A stretch of DNA of 64,000 nt from Chloroflexota bacterium (GCA_022616275.1 JAKEFB010000042.1:1-64000); one strand, 5' to 3'. Shown: positions 7,210-17,305, numbered from the stretch's first letter. Notes: generated by a model not told the origin, from the letters alone. A program made the numbers and translations.

Positions 7210-8790
7210 TTACAGATTAACCAGCTTGACGCCAGTGACGGCCGGGATTTTTTCCAATGCCTGGAGCACGGGTGGGGGTAGCTCGCTATCCAGGTTAATG
7301 AAGGAGAGCGCCTCGCCGCCCGGCTCGTGACGGCCCATCCGCCACTCGCCAATATTGACGTCGTAAGCGGCCAGGATAGTGCCGACCTGGCCAATGACGC
7401 CGGGCACGTCCCGGTTTTGCATCACCAGGACCACCCCGTCTGGCTTGGCTTCCAGGTGGTAGTCGTCCACCTGGACAATGCGCGGCCCGCTGCCGAAAAT
7501 GGCCCCGGCCAGCAATCGTTGGCCTTCGTGCCAGTAAACCCGGCAGGAGATGAGGTTGGGATAGTCGGCCACGCTCATGCCCTTGGTCTGGGAGATGGAC
7601 ATGCCATCTTCCTCAGCCAGGATCGGGGCATTGATGTAATTGACGCTCTCGGCCAGGGATCTTTGCAGCAGGCCCTTGAGGAGGGCGGCTGCCACCGGCT
7701 TCACCAGCCGGTCTACTGTCTCTCCCCGCACTTCAATCTCAACCCGGCGGATGCGAGAGGCGGAGAGGGCCGATTGCAAGATACCTAACTTTTCGGCCAG
7801 TTCCATGTACGGCCGGGTCGTGGCGAAATCGGGGCCGGCGTGGAAGGGCATGTTGACGGTGTTGCGGAAATCGGTGCCACGCAAGGCGTCCATCACCTGG
7901 TCTACGATTTGGATAGCTACGTCCCGCTGGGCCTCGGCTGTGGTAGCCCCCAGGTGTGGCGTGTGGACGACGTTAGACAGCCCAATCAACGGATTGTCAG
8001 CCGGGGGCTCGTTGCTGTAAACGTCCACCCCGGCCGCCCGGACCTGGCCCCTTTGGAGCGCCTCGGCCAGGGCCTGTTCGTCAATGAGTTTGCCCCGGGC
8101 GGTGTTAATGAGAATGACACCGTCTTTCATCTGGCGGATGACCTCGGCGTTAATCATGTGCTCCGTTTCCGGCGTCAGCACCGTGTGCAAGGTGATGTAA
8201 TCGGCCTGGGCCAGCAGGTCGTCCAGGTCTACCAGGGTCACGCCCAGATCGTGGCCCACTTCCTCAGATACGAAAGGGTCGTAGGCCAGGACCTCCATGC
8301 CGAAAGCCTGGGCGCGCTGGGCCACCAGCCGGCCGATGCGGCCAAAGCCGACAATGCCCAACGTTTTGCGGTACAGTTGCCAGCCGGTAAAGTCGGAGCG
8401 GCGCCACTCGCCGGCTTTCAGCGAGGCGTGGGCGACGGCCGTGAAACGGCTGGCGGCCAGGATCAGGGCCATTGTCTGCTCGGCCGTGGCGATGGCGTTG
8501 GCCTGGGGAGTGTTCATGACGATGATACCCCGCAGCGTGGCCGCCTTGACGTCAATGTTGTCCACGCCGATGCCGGCCCGCCCGACGAGCTTCAAATTCT
8601 TGCCGGCCTTCAGGACGTCGGCGTCTACCTTTGTCCCGCTGCGAACGATCAGGGCATCATATTCAGGAATAATTTCCAGTAGTTCTTCTTTGGCCAGGTC
8701 GGTTTTTGAATCATAGGTGGCATCCTGGACCTGGTTCAGCCGTTCCAGGCCCACGTCACCCAATTTGTCTGCTACCAGAATGCGAAACAT
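7210..8790 (-). CDS. serA: D-3-phosphoglycerate dehydrogenase
   Basis: SerA oxidises 3-phosphoglycerate to 3-phosphohydroxypyruvate, the first step of serine synthesis. The 526-residue length is that of the long form with three domains. The NAD-binding motif is GFGRIGRLVAQRAQAFGMEV and the catalytic histidine lies in HTPHLGATT. An intervening domain occupies about residues 320-445, and a C-terminal ACT domain (from VPGVIGQVGTILAAYDVNIG) probably binds serine for feedback control. AAAAGGA precedes the ATG. The genes for the next two pathway steps lie directly upstream on the same strand. Confidence 0.95.
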   Translation of the reverse strand: MFRILVADKLGDVGLERLNQVQDATYDSKTDLAKEELLEIIPEYDALIVRSGTKVDADVLKAGKNLKLVGRAGIGVDNIDVKAATLRGIIVMNTPQANAIATAEQTMALILAASRFTAVAHASLKAGEWRRSDFTGWQLYRKTLGIVGFGRIGRLVAQRAQAFGMEVLAYDPFVSEEVGHDLGVTLVDLDDLLAQADYITLHTVLTPETEHMINAEVIRQMKDGVILINTARGKLIDEQALAEALQRGQVRAAGVDVYSNEPPADNPLIGLSNVVHTPHLGATTAEAQRDVAIQIVDQVMDALRGTDFRNTVNMPFHAGPDFATTRPYMELAEKLGILQSALSASRIRRVEIEVRGETVDRLVKPVAAALLKGLLQRSLAESVNYINAPILAEEDGMSISQTKGMSVADYPNLISCRVYWHEGQRLLAGAIFGSGPRIVQVDDYHLEAKPDGVVLVMQNRDVPGVIGQVGTILAAYDVNIGEWRMGRHEPGGEALSFINLDSELPPPVLQALEKIPAVTGVKLVNL

Positions 8791-8810
8791 GAAGTAGTAG
8801 TCCTTTTAAA

Positions 8811-8880
8811 AGAGGAGATTAGAGATTAGAGATTGGAGTGAGCAACCTTTGGTTGCCAATCTCTAATCTCCAATCTCTCC
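8811..8880. repeat. GAGATT-family hairpin between serine genes
   Basis: The left arm is made of GGAGATT and AGAGATT words and the right arm of AATCTCT and AATCTCC words. At the centre is a tight stem, GCAACC-TTT-GGTTGC at about 8840-8854. It abuts the stop codon of the aminotransferase (8881-8883) with no spacing. An element at 33432-33510 has the same arms and the same GCAACC/GGTTGC core with a different loop, so this is a dispersed repeat family. Confidence 0.75.
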
Positions 8881-9999
8881 TTACGCAGTTGTCAAATATT
8901 CGTCAATAGCTGCCAGTAGCTCTTCCATGTCACTGAACTGGAGATCGCCCATATGGGCGATGCGGAAGTTTTTGCCTTTGAGCTGGCCATAGCCGTTGGA
9001 GATAATCATCCCCTGGGAGCGCAGGTACTGGTTGAGGGCGCCAATGTCCAGTCCTCTGTCATTATTAATGCAAGTGACGGTCGAGGACTCGTACCCGGCG
9101 GCGGCAAAAAGGCTGAACCCCCGCTGCCCGGCCCAGGCAATAGTCATGTCGCGCATGGCCAGGTGACGGGCGAAGCGGGCTTCCATCCCTTCGGCCAGCA
9201 TGTCGTCCAACTGCTGCTCCAGGGCATACATCAGGGAAATAGCCGGTGTAGCGGGCGTCTGGTTGCGCAGAAGGTATTTTTCCAGTTCGACAAAGTCAAA
9301 GTAATAGCCCCGGTGAGGCACTGTTTTAGCCTTTTCCAGCGCCCGGTCAGACACGGCGCAAAAGGCCAGGCCGGGGGGTAGGGCAAACGCTTTCTGGCTG
9401 GAAGTCAGGGCTACGTCTAGATCCCAGGCGTCGAACTCCAGGCGCGCCCCGGACAGACCGCTCACCGAATCTATCAGGATCATGATGTGCTCACCATTGG
9501 GCAGGCTGCGGATAGCCTGGGCAATCTCCTGGATGGGACTGGTGACGCCGGTACTGGTCTCGTTGTGGACAACCGTCACGGCGTCAAAGCCGCCGGCGCT
9601 CAACCGTTCGGCCACCTGTTCCGGCCGGATGGGCTGGCCCCATTCTACGGATAGGACCTCGTTGTCTTTGCCGTTAGCTTCAGTTACCTGCCGCCAGCGG
9701 TCAGCAAAGGCGCCATTGACGCAGTTAAGCACTTTTTGGTTGCTGCAGTTGCGCACGGCCGCTTCTTGCAAGCCGGTACCGGAAGCTGCATTGACATAAA
9801 CGCGGCTCTGAGTCAGAAAAACCTGGCGAATTTTGCCCTGAATGCTGGCAAACAGATCGGCGCACTCGGGCATGCGGTGGCCGATCATCCACCTGCTTTG
9901 GGCCTCCAGGATTTCCCGCCGGACCTCAATGGGGCCGGGAATAAACAGCTTTATGTGAGGCGCTCCAGGCCTCGAGGAACTTGGTTTTGAGTTGTTCAT
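8881..9999 (-). CDS. Class V aminotransferase, probable phosphoserine aminotransferase role
   Basis: A 372-residue PLP enzyme of the alanine-glyoxylate/phosphoserine aminotransferase group. Seen are KLFIPGPIEV at the start of the fold, SGTGLQEAAVRN, VVHNETSTGV, the cofactor-binding aspartate in MILIDSVSGL and the Schiff-base lysine in TSSQKAFALPPGLAF. Position between serA and a SerB-like phosphatase argues that it makes phosphoserine from phosphohydroxypyruvate with glutamate; serine-glyoxylate or alanine-glyoxylate transamination remains possible. Its first ~25 codons overlap the 3' end of the phosphatase gene by 74 bases, so the true start may lie slightly later. Confidence 0.85.
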   Translation of the reverse strand: MNNSKPSSSRPGAPHIKLFIPGPIEVRREILEAQSRWMIGHRMPECADLFASIQGKIRQVFLTQSRVYVNAASGTGLQEAAVRNCSNQKVLNCVNGAFADRWRQVTEANGKDNEVLSVEWGQPIRPEQVAERLSAGGFDAVTVVHNETSTGVTSPIQEIAQAIRSLPNGEHIMILIDSVSGLSGARLEFDAWDLDVALTSSQKAFALPPGLAFCAVSDRALEKAKTVPHRGYYFDFVELEKYLLRNQTPATPAISLMYALEQQLDDMLAEGMEARFARHLAMRDMTIAWAGQRGFSLFAAAGYESSTVTCINNDRGLDIGALNQYLRSQGMIISNGYGQLKGKNFRIAHMGDLQFSDMEELLAAIDEYLTTA

Positions 10000-10789
10000 C
10001 TTTAAACGTAATCGCTCCAGTCGCTATGAAATGATGGGCTTTCTCAAGAATAGCCTGGTAGCGGGAATTGCCTAAGCGGTAAACGGCCATGGGACCAGCG
10101 GCCAGGGCCAGCAGCGGGGCCAGACTGGGACTGTGGACGTAGACCGGCGCTTCAGCGACCACGCGCGGCCGCTGGACAACACCGCCAAAACCGACAAACA
10201 AGTCCACAGCTCGGCTGGCTATCAGGTCACTCACGCCATCGCCAACGAGCAAGGAACGGCCAGGCTGGTCGCCCAGCAGTTTACGCACCAGGTCGGCCTT
10301 GCCGTCGCTAAGGGTCAGAACTTCTTCGGCGAAGTCCAGATACTTTTCGGCCGTATTGGGCTGCTCGTCCAGCCGCTGCCACCAATTGCCGCTGAGCTGA
10401 TTGTACTCAATGGGCACAGCGTGGATGTTTTCTCGGGGGACGCCCAGGTAAAGGCCAAACTCAACCACCGGCTCGGCCAGGCCACCGCTAATAATGTACA
10501 CCTTCAGGCCCAGGGCTTGCAAGGCGGCGATTACTTCGGCCGCATCGGAGACTGCCCTGGCCTTATAGACCTGGCGAATGGTCTGGATCTGGCCGCGCGT
10601 CGGGTTTACGGCGCGCAGTCGCTTGGCATAGATTTCTTCCAGGTCCAGATCGCCGTTCATGGCTGCCTCGGTCAAGACACTCACTCGCCAGCCTTTACCG
10701 GCCGCCTGGGCCAGGGCGTCAATGCCTTCGACGGCCGTTAAGGTGGAGTCACAGTCAAAAAAGATGTGCTCAAAAGGAGGCCAACGCAT
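9926..10789 (-). CDS. HAD-family phosphatase, SerB-like
   Basis: Likely dephosphorylates phosphoserine, the last step of serine synthesis. The HAD motifs are complete: FFDCDSTLTAVEG with the nucleophilic Asp (motif I), YIISGG (motif II), a lysine in the SDGKADLVRKLLG helix (motif III) and LLVGDGVSDLIA (motif IV). The cap lies between motifs I and II. The protein is 287 residues, longer than a minimal SerB, with a C-terminal tail that overlaps the next gene. It is first of three serine-pathway genes in transcription order. Confidence 0.85.
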   Translation of the reverse strand: MRWPPFEHIFFDCDSTLTAVEGIDALAQAAGKGWRVSVLTEAAMNGDLDLEEIYAKRLRAVNPTRGQIQTIRQVYKARAVSDAAEVIAALQALGLKVYIISGGLAEPVVEFGLYLGVPRENIHAVPIEYNQLSGNWWQRLDEQPNTAEKYLDFAEEVLTLSDGKADLVRKLLGDQPGRSLLVGDGVSDLIASRAVDLFVGFGGVVQRPRVVAEAPVYVHSPSLAPLLALAAGPMAVYRLGNSRYQAILEKAHHFIATGAITFKDEQLKTKFLEAWSASHKAVYSRPH

Positions 10790-10866
10790 ACCTTTTGTCC
10801 CGAATTGCAGATGACAATGGCTTTAAGAGTGGCACTCAGAAATAGTGAATTGCCAGGGGATTGTAC

Positions 10867-10918
10867 GCAACCTCCCGGAGGTTCGCAACCTCCCGGAGGT
10901 TCGCAACCTCCCGGAGGC
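10867..10918. repeat. Three tandem palindromic repeats (CCTCCCGGAGG)
   Basis: Three copies of an 18-base unit (GCAACCTCCCGGAGGTTC; starts at 10867, 10885 and 10903, the last incomplete) stand head to tail. Each contains the palindrome AACCTCCCGGAGGTT. The run ends on the stop codon of the inositol-phosphatase-family gene at 10918-10920. The same palindrome and its inverted form return at 62596-62652. Confidence 0.85.
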
Positions 10919-11769
10919 TATAATCCTTCCAGGAGCGCCAGAAAGGAGGCGTGCAGCCGGCCGTTGCTGGCCACGCAGCCACCATCGTCCAGCGACCAGG
11001 GGTGGCCTTGGGCATTGGTCACCTGGCCCCCGGCTTCGGCGATGATCAGGCTGCCGGCGGCCGCGTCCCAGGCGCTTAACGAGGCATGGCAGTAGGCGTC
11101 CAGCCGGCCGGCGGCCAGCCAGGCCAGGGCCAGCGCCGCCGAGCCAAGCGCCCGGATAGTATGAACGTGATGGGCAAAGTGGCCGAGAGCGGCCAACATT
11201 AGCTGCCGCTTTTCCGGGTGGCGGCTCCAGTCCAGGGCGACAATTGCTTCTCCCAGGTTGTCTATCTGGCTGACCTGGAGGGGGTGATCGTTTAAGTGGC
11301 TGCCATGCCCGGCGGCAGCGCTGAACATCTCGTCGCGTAGCGGATCATAAATCACGCCGGCCACCACGTGGTAAACGCCGGCGGCCGGCGCCGGGCGCTC
11401 AGGGGCGGGGCCAGATAAGGGGCCGGGCAGGTCGCGGGGCATGGCCGTGGCGATGGACAGGCAAAAGTTGGGCTGCTGGCGGCTGTAATTGCTGGTTCCG
11501 TCTACGGGGTCAATGATCCAGACGACCGGGCCGTGGGCGGGGAGGCTGGCCTCTTCCTCGGTTAAAAAGCCGTGGTCAGGAAAGCGCTGGCGGATCAGGC
11601 TGGTAATGATGGCCTGGGACGCTTTGTCAGCGTCAGTTACCCAGTCACGAAAACCTTTGTTGCTGACCTGGCGCGGCTGCTGCCACTGCTGGCGCAGCCA
11701 CTCGCCAGCCGGGGCGGCGGCGGCTTGGGCTGTTTCCAGCAGGTCGAGGTAAGAATGAGGTAGGCCCAT
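10918..11769 (-). CDS. Inositol monophosphatase family protein
   Basis: A magnesium-dependent phosphatase of the IMPase/CysQ/FBPase-like superfamily, 283 residues. Metal-site motifs are present: DWVTDADKASQ, the glutamates of LTEEEAS, WIIDPVDGTSNY and AWDAAAGSLIIAEAGG. Substrate cannot be told from motifs; inositol-1-phosphate, fructose-1,6-bisphosphate and adenosine bisphosphate are all known in the family. ATG at 11769 is preferred over an in-frame TTG at 11778, although neither has a clear ribosome-binding site. Confidence 0.87.
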   Translation of the reverse strand: MGLPHSYLDLLETAQAAAAPAGEWLRQQWQQPRQVSNKGFRDWVTDADKASQAIITSLIRQRFPDHGFLTEEEASLPAHGPVVWIIDPVDGTSNYSRQQPNFCLSIATAMPRDLPGPLSGPAPERPAPAAGVYHVVAGVIYDPLRDEMFSAAAGHGSHLNDHPLQVSQIDNLGEAIVALDWSRHPEKRQLMLAALGHFAHHVHTIRALGSAALALAWLAAGRLDAYCHASLSAWDAAAGSLIIAEAGGQVTNAQGHPWSLDDGGCVASNGRLHASFLALLEGL

Positions 11770-11776
11770 TGGGGTC

Positions 11777-11812
11777 AAAAAAACAGGCCAGAGGATTTTC
11801 CCCTGGCCCGTT
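11777..11812 (-). terminator. Intrinsic terminator of the ABC-transporter gene
   Basis: Read on the minus strand, GGGCCAGGGG and CTCTGGCC form a stem around an AAAATC loop, followed by a run of seven T. It lies 27 bases after the stop of the solute-binding protein gene and should end that transcript before the phosphatase gene. Confidence 0.8.
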
Positions 11813-11838
11813 TTTACTTTCAGGGGCTTCGGCCCAGG

Positions 11839-13434
11839 TTAGCCGCCAACCTCAGACATCAACTCTGCCTCGAGTTCGTTGGCCGTTTCGGTCAGCTCGT
11901 CGAGAATGGCCTTGACGTCGTCACGAGACGCGCCGGCCGGCAGTTGCATGATCTCGTTGAAGGCCGCCTGCGCTGCGTCCCGAACGCCCGTGTAGGAAAT
12001 AAGTTGCGGCTCGTAGTAGGAATAGGGCAACAGATCGCGCGCCTGGCCCCACTGAGGGTTCTCGTCTACGTAGTCGCCCAGGAATTCGTTCGTTTCCTGG
12101 CGGGTGGGGAAGTAGCCGCTGATGATATCCCACTCAGCCTGGATTTCTGGCAGGGTAAACCACTTGATAAAGATCCAGCCGGCCAGTTGCTGCTCAGGGG
12201 TATTGGCGGTGATCATGATGTCGCCGCCATAGATATTCTGCACCGGGTCGGGGGTGGTATGGGGGATGGCGGCCACACCCCACTCATCCGGTTCCCGCCC
12301 CGCCTCCTCGGCCGCCGTAGCGACGTCGCCGGCGTAGAAGGGAATGCCGGAGCTAGAACCCTGGGCGAAAATACCTCGGCGGGCAGCAAATTCAGGGTTG
12401 GGGAAACCAACGTCGGCCGGCAAGAAGTAAGCGCAGCCGTCGTCGTATAGTTGCTTCAGGAAGAGTAAAGCGTCCACGGTGGCGTCGCTGTTATAGACGT
12501 AACCGGTCCCGTCCTCGGTCAACACGTCGCCGCCAAAGGCATAGGTCCAGGAGGCGACGGCCGACGCGTCGTCACGCAGGATGTAACCACCAGTCCCGTC
12601 GCCGTTGGCCTCAGCCCCGGCGCAGGCCATTTCGCGGAACTCTTCCGGCGTTTCCGGCGGGCCGTCAAAGCCCAGTTCTTCCAGCCAGGTCTGGTTGTAG
12701 AACAGGACTTCCATCGAGCGGTTGGGCGGGAATCCCAGGCGTTGGTTGTCGAAGACGGGGTGGATACTCTGGTTGAAGAAGCTGGCGTAGAAGTCCGCCT
12801 GATCCTCGGCCGTCAGGCCCCAGGCGGGGTCGCTCACGTAGGCGTCCAGGTCCACCAGGCCCTGGTTCAATTGGTAGAAAGCCTGGTCGTTCTGGTAGCC
12901 GACGATCAGGGCGGCCGGCAGGTCCCCGGCGTTAATGCTGGCGTTGAACTTGTCGCGAATGTCGTCATAACTACCCTGGTTCTGGGGCTCCACGGTAATG
13001 CCGCAGGCATTTTCGTCGCTGAAACGCTGGACCAGGGGGATCAACTGCTCTTCACGGGAGCCACTATGGTTGTGCCACCAGACAATGGACTGGCCGGACG
13101 GGTCAACCCCGGCCAGCGGCCCGTCTGCGGCGACTTCACAAGCCTCGATGCCGTTGAGGCTGTTGCTGACCATCGCTTCCTCTTCGCCACCGCCACCGGC
13201 CACCTCGGTAGCGACCGCTTCCACCGTTGGGGCTACTTCCGTTGCCGCCGATTCTACAGTAGCCGAGACCTCCGTCAGGGCCGATTCGATGGTCGGGCCG
13301 GCTACCGTCGCCGCCGATTCCACTGTACCGGCAGCCTGGGTCGCTAATTGTTCTCCCTGGCCCTGGGTGCAGGCGACGAGCACGACGGCCGCAACCAGGA
13401 ACAGGACAAAGATATGAGATACTTTGCGAAACAT
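11839..13434 (-). CDS. ABC transporter sugar-type solute-binding lipoprotein
   Basis: The binding component of a carbohydrate ABC importer, 531 residues. A signal segment ends in lipobox VLVAC at about residue 22. Residues 28-90 form a low-complexity linker of repeated short units around VESAAT, IESALT and VEAVATE. The binding domain (family 1) follows, with [21 protein letters not shown] at its start and the family-like [20 protein letters not shown] near the C-terminus. Two permease genes lie upstream on the same strand. AGGAGAAG precedes the start. The substrate is not readable from sequence. Confidence 0.9.
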   Translation of the reverse strand: MFRKVSHIFVLFLVAAVVLVACTQGQGEQLATQAAGTVESAATVAGPTIESALTEVSATVESAATEVAPTVEAVATEVAGGGGEEEAMVSNSLNGIEACEVAADGPLAGVDPSGQSIVWWHNHSGSREEQLIPLVQRFSDENACGITVEPQNQGSYDDIRDKFNASINAGDLPAALIVGYQNDQAFYQLNQGLVDLDAYVSDPAWGLTAEDQADFYASFFNQSIHPVFDNQRLGFPPNRSMEVLFYNQTWLEELGFDGPPETPEEFREMACAGAEANGDGTGGYILRDDASAVASWTYAFGGDVLTEDGTGYVYNSDATVDALLFLKQLYDDGCAYFLPADVGFPNPEFAARRGIFAQGSSSGIPFYAGDVATAAEEAGREPDEWGVAAIPHTTPDPVQNIYGGDIMITANTPEQQLAGWIFIKWFTLPEIQAEWDIISGYFPTRQETNEFLGDYVDENPQWGQARDLLPYSYYEPQLISYTGVRDAAQAAFNEIMQLPAGASRDDVKAILDELTETANELEAELMSEVGG

Positions 13435-13618
13435 TTTTCTTCTCCTCGTTTATCGTTAGAGTACACCTCTAATCTGTACTCGAAACTCTTGTTGTCTTTG
13501 GTCATAAGTGGCCAAAGTTCTTGTGGCGTTTTCTCTTCTTGATTACTCCGACGTTGGAAACAATCTCTCCAATAACTCGATGTTATCACCTCCTCATAGA
13601 GTGATAGGGACTGAAGAA

Positions 13619-13675
13619 TGAGCGAGTCTGCGAGTTTGCGAGTATCTACTCACTTGCCACTTGCCTACTTGCCAC
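13619..13675. repeat. GCGAGT/CACTTGCC word repeat after permease gene
   Basis: One half is built of GCGAGT words (GAGCGAGTCTGCGAGTTTGCGAGTA), the other of CACTTGCC and TACTTGCC. The element ends one base before the stop of the permease gene at 13677. The word GCGAGTTTGCGAGTAT recurs exactly at about 20953 upstream of the second hsp20, and similar words lie at 57258-57299. Confidence 0.6.
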
Positions 13676-13676
13676 T

Positions 13677-14567
13677 TTAACCCTTCAGGCCGGTTGTGGC
13701 AATACCCTCCGTAAATTGCCGTTGAGTGAAGAAGTAGACGAGGATCAGCGGCAAAATGGTAATCATCGCCCCGGCCATCTGCAAATGGACCTGGGTACCG
13801 CCTTCGGTCACGAAGTTGAGCAGCCCATAGGAAATAGGGCGCCAATCCGGTGTGGTCGTGACCAGGATTGGCCAGGCCAGGGAGTTCCAGGTCCCGATGA
13901 AGCTGAACAGGATGACGGTGACGACGGCCGCACGAGAGAGAGGTAACACGACCTGGATCAGGTAGCGAATGTGACCGGCCCCGTCAATTTGAGCTGAGTC
14001 CCACAGCTCGCCGGGAATTTGCTGGAAGAACTGGCGTAAAATCAGGATGCTAAAGGCGCTGGCCATAAAGGGCACAGTCAGCGCCGGCCAGTTATTCACC
14101 CACTGGAAAGGCGTCACCCGGCCGAGCCAGGAAACGGTAATGAAATTCGGCACCCAAGTAATGGCCTCCGGCAGAATCAGAGTGGATAAGATCAGCGCAA
14201 ACAGGAACTCTTTAGCCGGAAACTCGATGCGGGCAAAGGCGTAAGCGGCCATGGTGCAAAAAACAAGCTGGCCCAGGACGGTAATGAAGGTAATTCTGAC
14301 ACTGTTCCAGAAGTACAGGCCAAACTCTGCCCCTTCCCAGGCGGCCAGGTAATTCCCCCACTGGGGAATTACCGGCAGAATAGCGCTGCCCCCGGCTTCC
14401 GTTTGAGTCATAAGGGAAATATTGATCGTCAGAATGAACGGGATCAGGGCAATCATAGCGCCAAAGAGCAAGACCAGGTACATAACCACCCGGCCGGCGT
14501 CTATCCGGCGAGCCTGGGGATGGCGTTCCGGTTTTTGGGAGGCAGCAGCCATGCTAACGTTAGCCAT
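13677..14567 (-). CDS. Carbohydrate ABC transporter permease (MalG-like)
   Basis: One of two membrane subunits of the importer, 296 residues. The start at 14567 ([10 protein letters not shown]) has AGAGGG upstream; an open frame reaching 14687 lies inside the neighbouring gene and is rejected. Six membrane segments are evident. The EAA loop reads [28 protein letters not shown], the contact site for the ATPase. The start overlaps the end of the other permease by eight bases. No ATPase gene lies nearby, so a shared MsmX-type ATPase elsewhere is inferred. Confidence 0.9.
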   Translation of the reverse strand: MANVSMAAASQKPERHPQARRIDAGRVVMYLVLLFGAMIALIPFILTINISLMTQTEAGGSAILPVIPQWGNYLAAWEGAEFGLYFWNSVRITFITVLGQLVFCTMAAYAFARIEFPAKEFLFALILSTLILPEAITWVPNFITVSWLGRVTPFQWVNNWPALTVPFMASAFSILILRQFFQQIPGELWDSAQIDGAGHIRYLIQVVLPLSRAAVVTVILFSFIGTWNSLAWPILVTTTPDWRPISYGLLNFVTEGGTQVHLQMAGAMITILPLILVYFFTQRQFTEGIATTGLKG

Positions 14568-16290
14568 AAAAAACCCTCTTACTGGCAATGCGATTGTTGA
14601 GAATGGTGAGTCCCATGACGATGATGAGTAACAGAATAGCCAGGGCGGAAGCGTAGCCATAGCGTGTGTCGCGTTTGAAGGCGTCAAAGATAACCAGGGT
14701 GACGGTATCGGTGGTGCCCAGGGCTGCGCCGGTCCGCATCACGAAAATGTGGTTAAAAGCCTTAAACGTTCCAATCACTGCATACAAGGTCAGCAGGTAA
14801 ATGGTGGGGGAGAGGAGCGGCAGGGTAATGTGGCGGAACTGCGCCCACCGGCCGGCCCCGTCAATGGAGGCCGCTTCATACAACTCACTGGGAATGTTGC
14901 CCAGCCCGGCCATAAAAATAACGGTGTTGAAGCCGACAAAAGTCCAGATGCCAAACAAAATGACGACGACCATAGATAGGCTGGGACCAACAGCCCACTC
15001 CGGCAGGGTCACAGCCTCGCCCAGGATCATCTGGAAAATGCCATGAGGCTCGTTGAGCCAGCCCTGAGGGTTCAGGCCCAAGACACCGAAGAGAGCGTTA
15101 GCCGGGGATTCGGGACGGTTGGAAAAAATCACCCGGAAGACGGCCGCCGCGCCCACGGCCGGGGTTATATAGGGCAAGAAGTAAATCATGCGCAGCAACC
15201 CTTTGCCCTTGATATTCTGAAATAGGAATGTGGCCAGTACCAGGGAGACGCCAAACTGGACGGGAATAGAACCGACCGAGTAGTAGACAGTATAGAGCAG
15301 CCCATACCACCAATCCTCGTCCCCGGCGGCAACGGCCTGGGGTAGCTCAACCACCAGGATCCACCCGCCAATCAGCAGCAGGATGGCCCCCCCCAGCCGG
15401 AGCAGCGTGCTGGCATTAGAATCGCGCCGGCCGGCGCTGCTCCACAAAAGGAATGATAGCGAGAAGAGGAGGAAACCGGCGCTGATGGTCACTACCTGGG
15501 ACCAGATGTCCAGCGATTGACCCTCAGCCAGCGCTTCGGCGTAGGCGGCCTGGATTTCAGTCCAGGTGAACCAGGTCAGGGCCAGGGCGGCGATGAGCAT
15601 GAGCGCCACCTGGACAAACGCCCCATAATATTTGCCGGCGCGCTTGCTATCGTGGGGAACAAAGCGCATAAGGAGGTAAGTGAGGGCCAGACCGGCCAGG
15701 AAAACGGCGACCGAAAGCCAGAAAGCCTGCTGGATGGCCGGGAGCCGCCACGATTCGCCCAGGAATTGCCGGAACAGCGCCGAAGGCGGCCCCTGGTTGG
15801 CCTGTTGGGCGGCCCGCATCTTATCGGCAACGCCGAGCAGTTCGGGCAGCCAGCGGAAGAAAAAGCGGAGAAAGAGGGCGAAAGCCAGGGCCAGGAGGGT
15901 GGTCGCGGGGAGCAGGAACCATGGCCGGTCTCCGTGGCGGCCGGCCTCCTGCCGTGTTTGCAGCCATGTTCGGACGGCGGCATAGATTAAGACGATGGCC
16001 AACCAGAACCCGACGACGTAAGCCAGGTTATCAATGGCTCTCAGATAATTGGCCAACCCCTCGTAAGTACCGACGATCCGGTTGAGCCCCTGTAATGTGC
16101 TTTCATAAGCTGAAAAGGCCAGGGGAAAAAGGCCGAAAATAAAGATGATCAGGAAGGCGGGCAGGAGTAAGGCATAGCCCAATAGACTCTCTCGTAATTG
16201 CCGGCCGCGCCGGCCAGCAAATACGTTTATACCGCTGATAGCTCTAGGGGGAGCGGCATCTCTACTAGGGGTTAGCAGGGTATTGCTCAT
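14560..16290 (-). CDS. Carbohydrate ABC transporter permease (MalF-like), enlarged
   Basis: The second membrane subunit, 576 residues, nearly twice the usual 290-330. After the first membrane segment ([20 protein letters not shown], about residues 38-57) there is an insertion of about 230 residues carrying several more hydrophobic segments and charged loops. The standard permease core then resumes, with the EAA loop [27 protein letters not shown] at about 470-500. The core matches MalF/UgpA-type permeases. The insertion is not recognised. GAGGTAG precedes the start. Confidence 0.88.
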   Translation of the reverse strand: MSNTLLTPSRDAAPPRAISGINVFAGRRGRQLRESLLGYALLLPAFLIIFIFGLFPLAFSAYESTLQGLNRIVGTYEGLANYLRAIDNLAYVVGFWLAIVLIYAAVRTWLQTRQEAGRHGDRPWFLLPATTLLALAFALFLRFFFRWLPELLGVADKMRAAQQANQGPPSALFRQFLGESWRLPAIQQAFWLSVAVFLAGLALTYLLMRFVPHDSKRAGKYYGAFVQVALMLIAALALTWFTWTEIQAAYAEALAEGQSLDIWSQVVTISAGFLLFSLSFLLWSSAGRRDSNASTLLRLGGAILLLIGGWILVVELPQAVAAGDEDWWYGLLYTVYYSVGSIPVQFGVSLVLATFLFQNIKGKGLLRMIYFLPYITPAVGAAAVFRVIFSNRPESPANALFGVLGLNPQGWLNEPHGIFQMILGEAVTLPEWAVGPSLSMVVVILFGIWTFVGFNTVIFMAGLGNIPSELYEAASIDGAGRWAQFRHITLPLLSPTIYLLTLYAVIGTFKAFNHIFVMRTGAALGTTDTVTLVIFDAFKRDTRYGYASALAILLLIIVMGLTILNNRIASKRVFYG

Positions 16291-16408
16291 GGGCTACCTC
16301 AGGCAAGCAGGAGATCTGGTTTTTGGGGAGCAGCAACAGCCTCTCTATATATCACCAGTAGAAAGATTATATCATGCCTGGGGAGAGGGGCAAAAGGGGG
16401 GAGGGGGG

Positions 16409-16480
16409 AGAATGGAGAATGGAGATTAGAGATTGGAGATTAGAGATTATCAATCTCCTATCTCCAATCTCTAATCTCTA
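16409..16480. repeat. GAGATT-family hairpin at the end of surE
   Basis: GGAGAAT, AGAGATT and GGAGATT words on the left and AATCTCC, AATCTCT and TATCTCC words on the right form an imperfect hairpin of over 20 pairs. The stop codon of surE (TAG, 16478-16480) lies inside the right arm. It belongs with the elements at 8811, 27834, 31527 and 33432. Confidence 0.7.
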
Positions 16481-17305
16481 AACAAGCACAGTCTCTGCCA
16501 CCCGGCCGTTTACCGCCGGGGCCAGCTCTGGCTCATTCCAGGTCCAGCCCCAGTCCACCAGGTTAGGCAGGGCGTGGGGGGCGGTCAGGTCTAGCTGCAT
16601 GGGCGTCACCGAGGCGTAGCTGGCGGCCAGCGCCCCTACGTCGGTGCCTTCTTCGGGAATGCCGGTGGGCGTGTCGCCACCAATCCAGAAATAATCGTGG
16701 CCGCGCGGGTCCTGCCGCTTCTCCAGCCGGTCTCGGTAAACACGCAGCCCCTGGCGGGTCAGGTGAATGCCTCGCAGTTGCTCCACCGGACAGTAGGGGA
16801 CATTGACGTTGAGGAAAACACCCTTGGGCAGCCCGTGTTTCATCACCGCCCGGGTAACCATCCGGGCAATACGGGCCGCCGCGCCATACTCCAGGCCTTC
16901 TGGGCTTTGGCGGCCGCCATCCAGGGAGACAGCGATGCCGGGTACGCCCCAGATGATGCTCTCCATGACGGCCGTCACCGTCCCCGAATAAGTTACGTCG
17001 TGGCCCAGGTTGGCCTGGGGGTTAATGCCGGAGACTACCAGGTCTACCTTGCGCGGCAACAGCCCCATGAGGGCCAGGGCGACGCAATCGGAGGGAGCGC
17101 CGTCACTGGTTAGAGCCGTCGTCCCGTCGGCCAGGGTTACTTCGCGCACCCGCAGCGGCCGGCTAAGCGTCTTAACGTGGCCGCCGCCCGACCAGTTGCG
17201 GTCTGGGGCGACGATGCTGACGTCACCGCATTGGCGCATCACCTGGACCAGAGCCAGCAGGCCGGGGGCTGTCACGCCGTCGTCGTTCGTTACCAAAATG
17301 TGCAT
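16478..17305 (-). CDS. surE: 5'/3'-nucleotidase SurE
   Basis: SurE is a metal-dependent phosphatase acting on nucleoside monophosphates, linked to stationary survival. The N-terminal ILVTNDDGVTAPGL holds the Asp-Asp metal site. NWSGGG (about 43-48), SDGAPSDCV and the asparagine of VSGINPQANLGHDVTYSGTV complete the active site. The start at 17305 (MHILVTNDDG) with AAGGA seven bases upstream fits the family; an upstream in-frame ATG at 17341 would add 12 atypical residues. Length is 275 residues. The stop codon is contributed by the adjacent repeat. Confidence 0.93.
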   Translation of the reverse strand: MHILVTNDDGVTAPGLLALVQVMRQCGDVSIVAPDRNWSGGGHVKTLSRPLRVREVTLADGTTALTSDGAPSDCVALALMGLLPRKVDLVVSGINPQANLGHDVTYSGTVTAVMESIIWGVPGIAVSLDGGRQSPEGLEYGAAARIARMVTRAVMKHGLPKGVFLNVNVPYCPVEQLRGIHLTRQGLRVYRDRLEKRQDPRGHDYFWIGGDTPTGIPEEGTDVGALAASYASVTPMQLDLTAPHALPNLVDWGWTWNEPELAPAVNGRVAETVLV

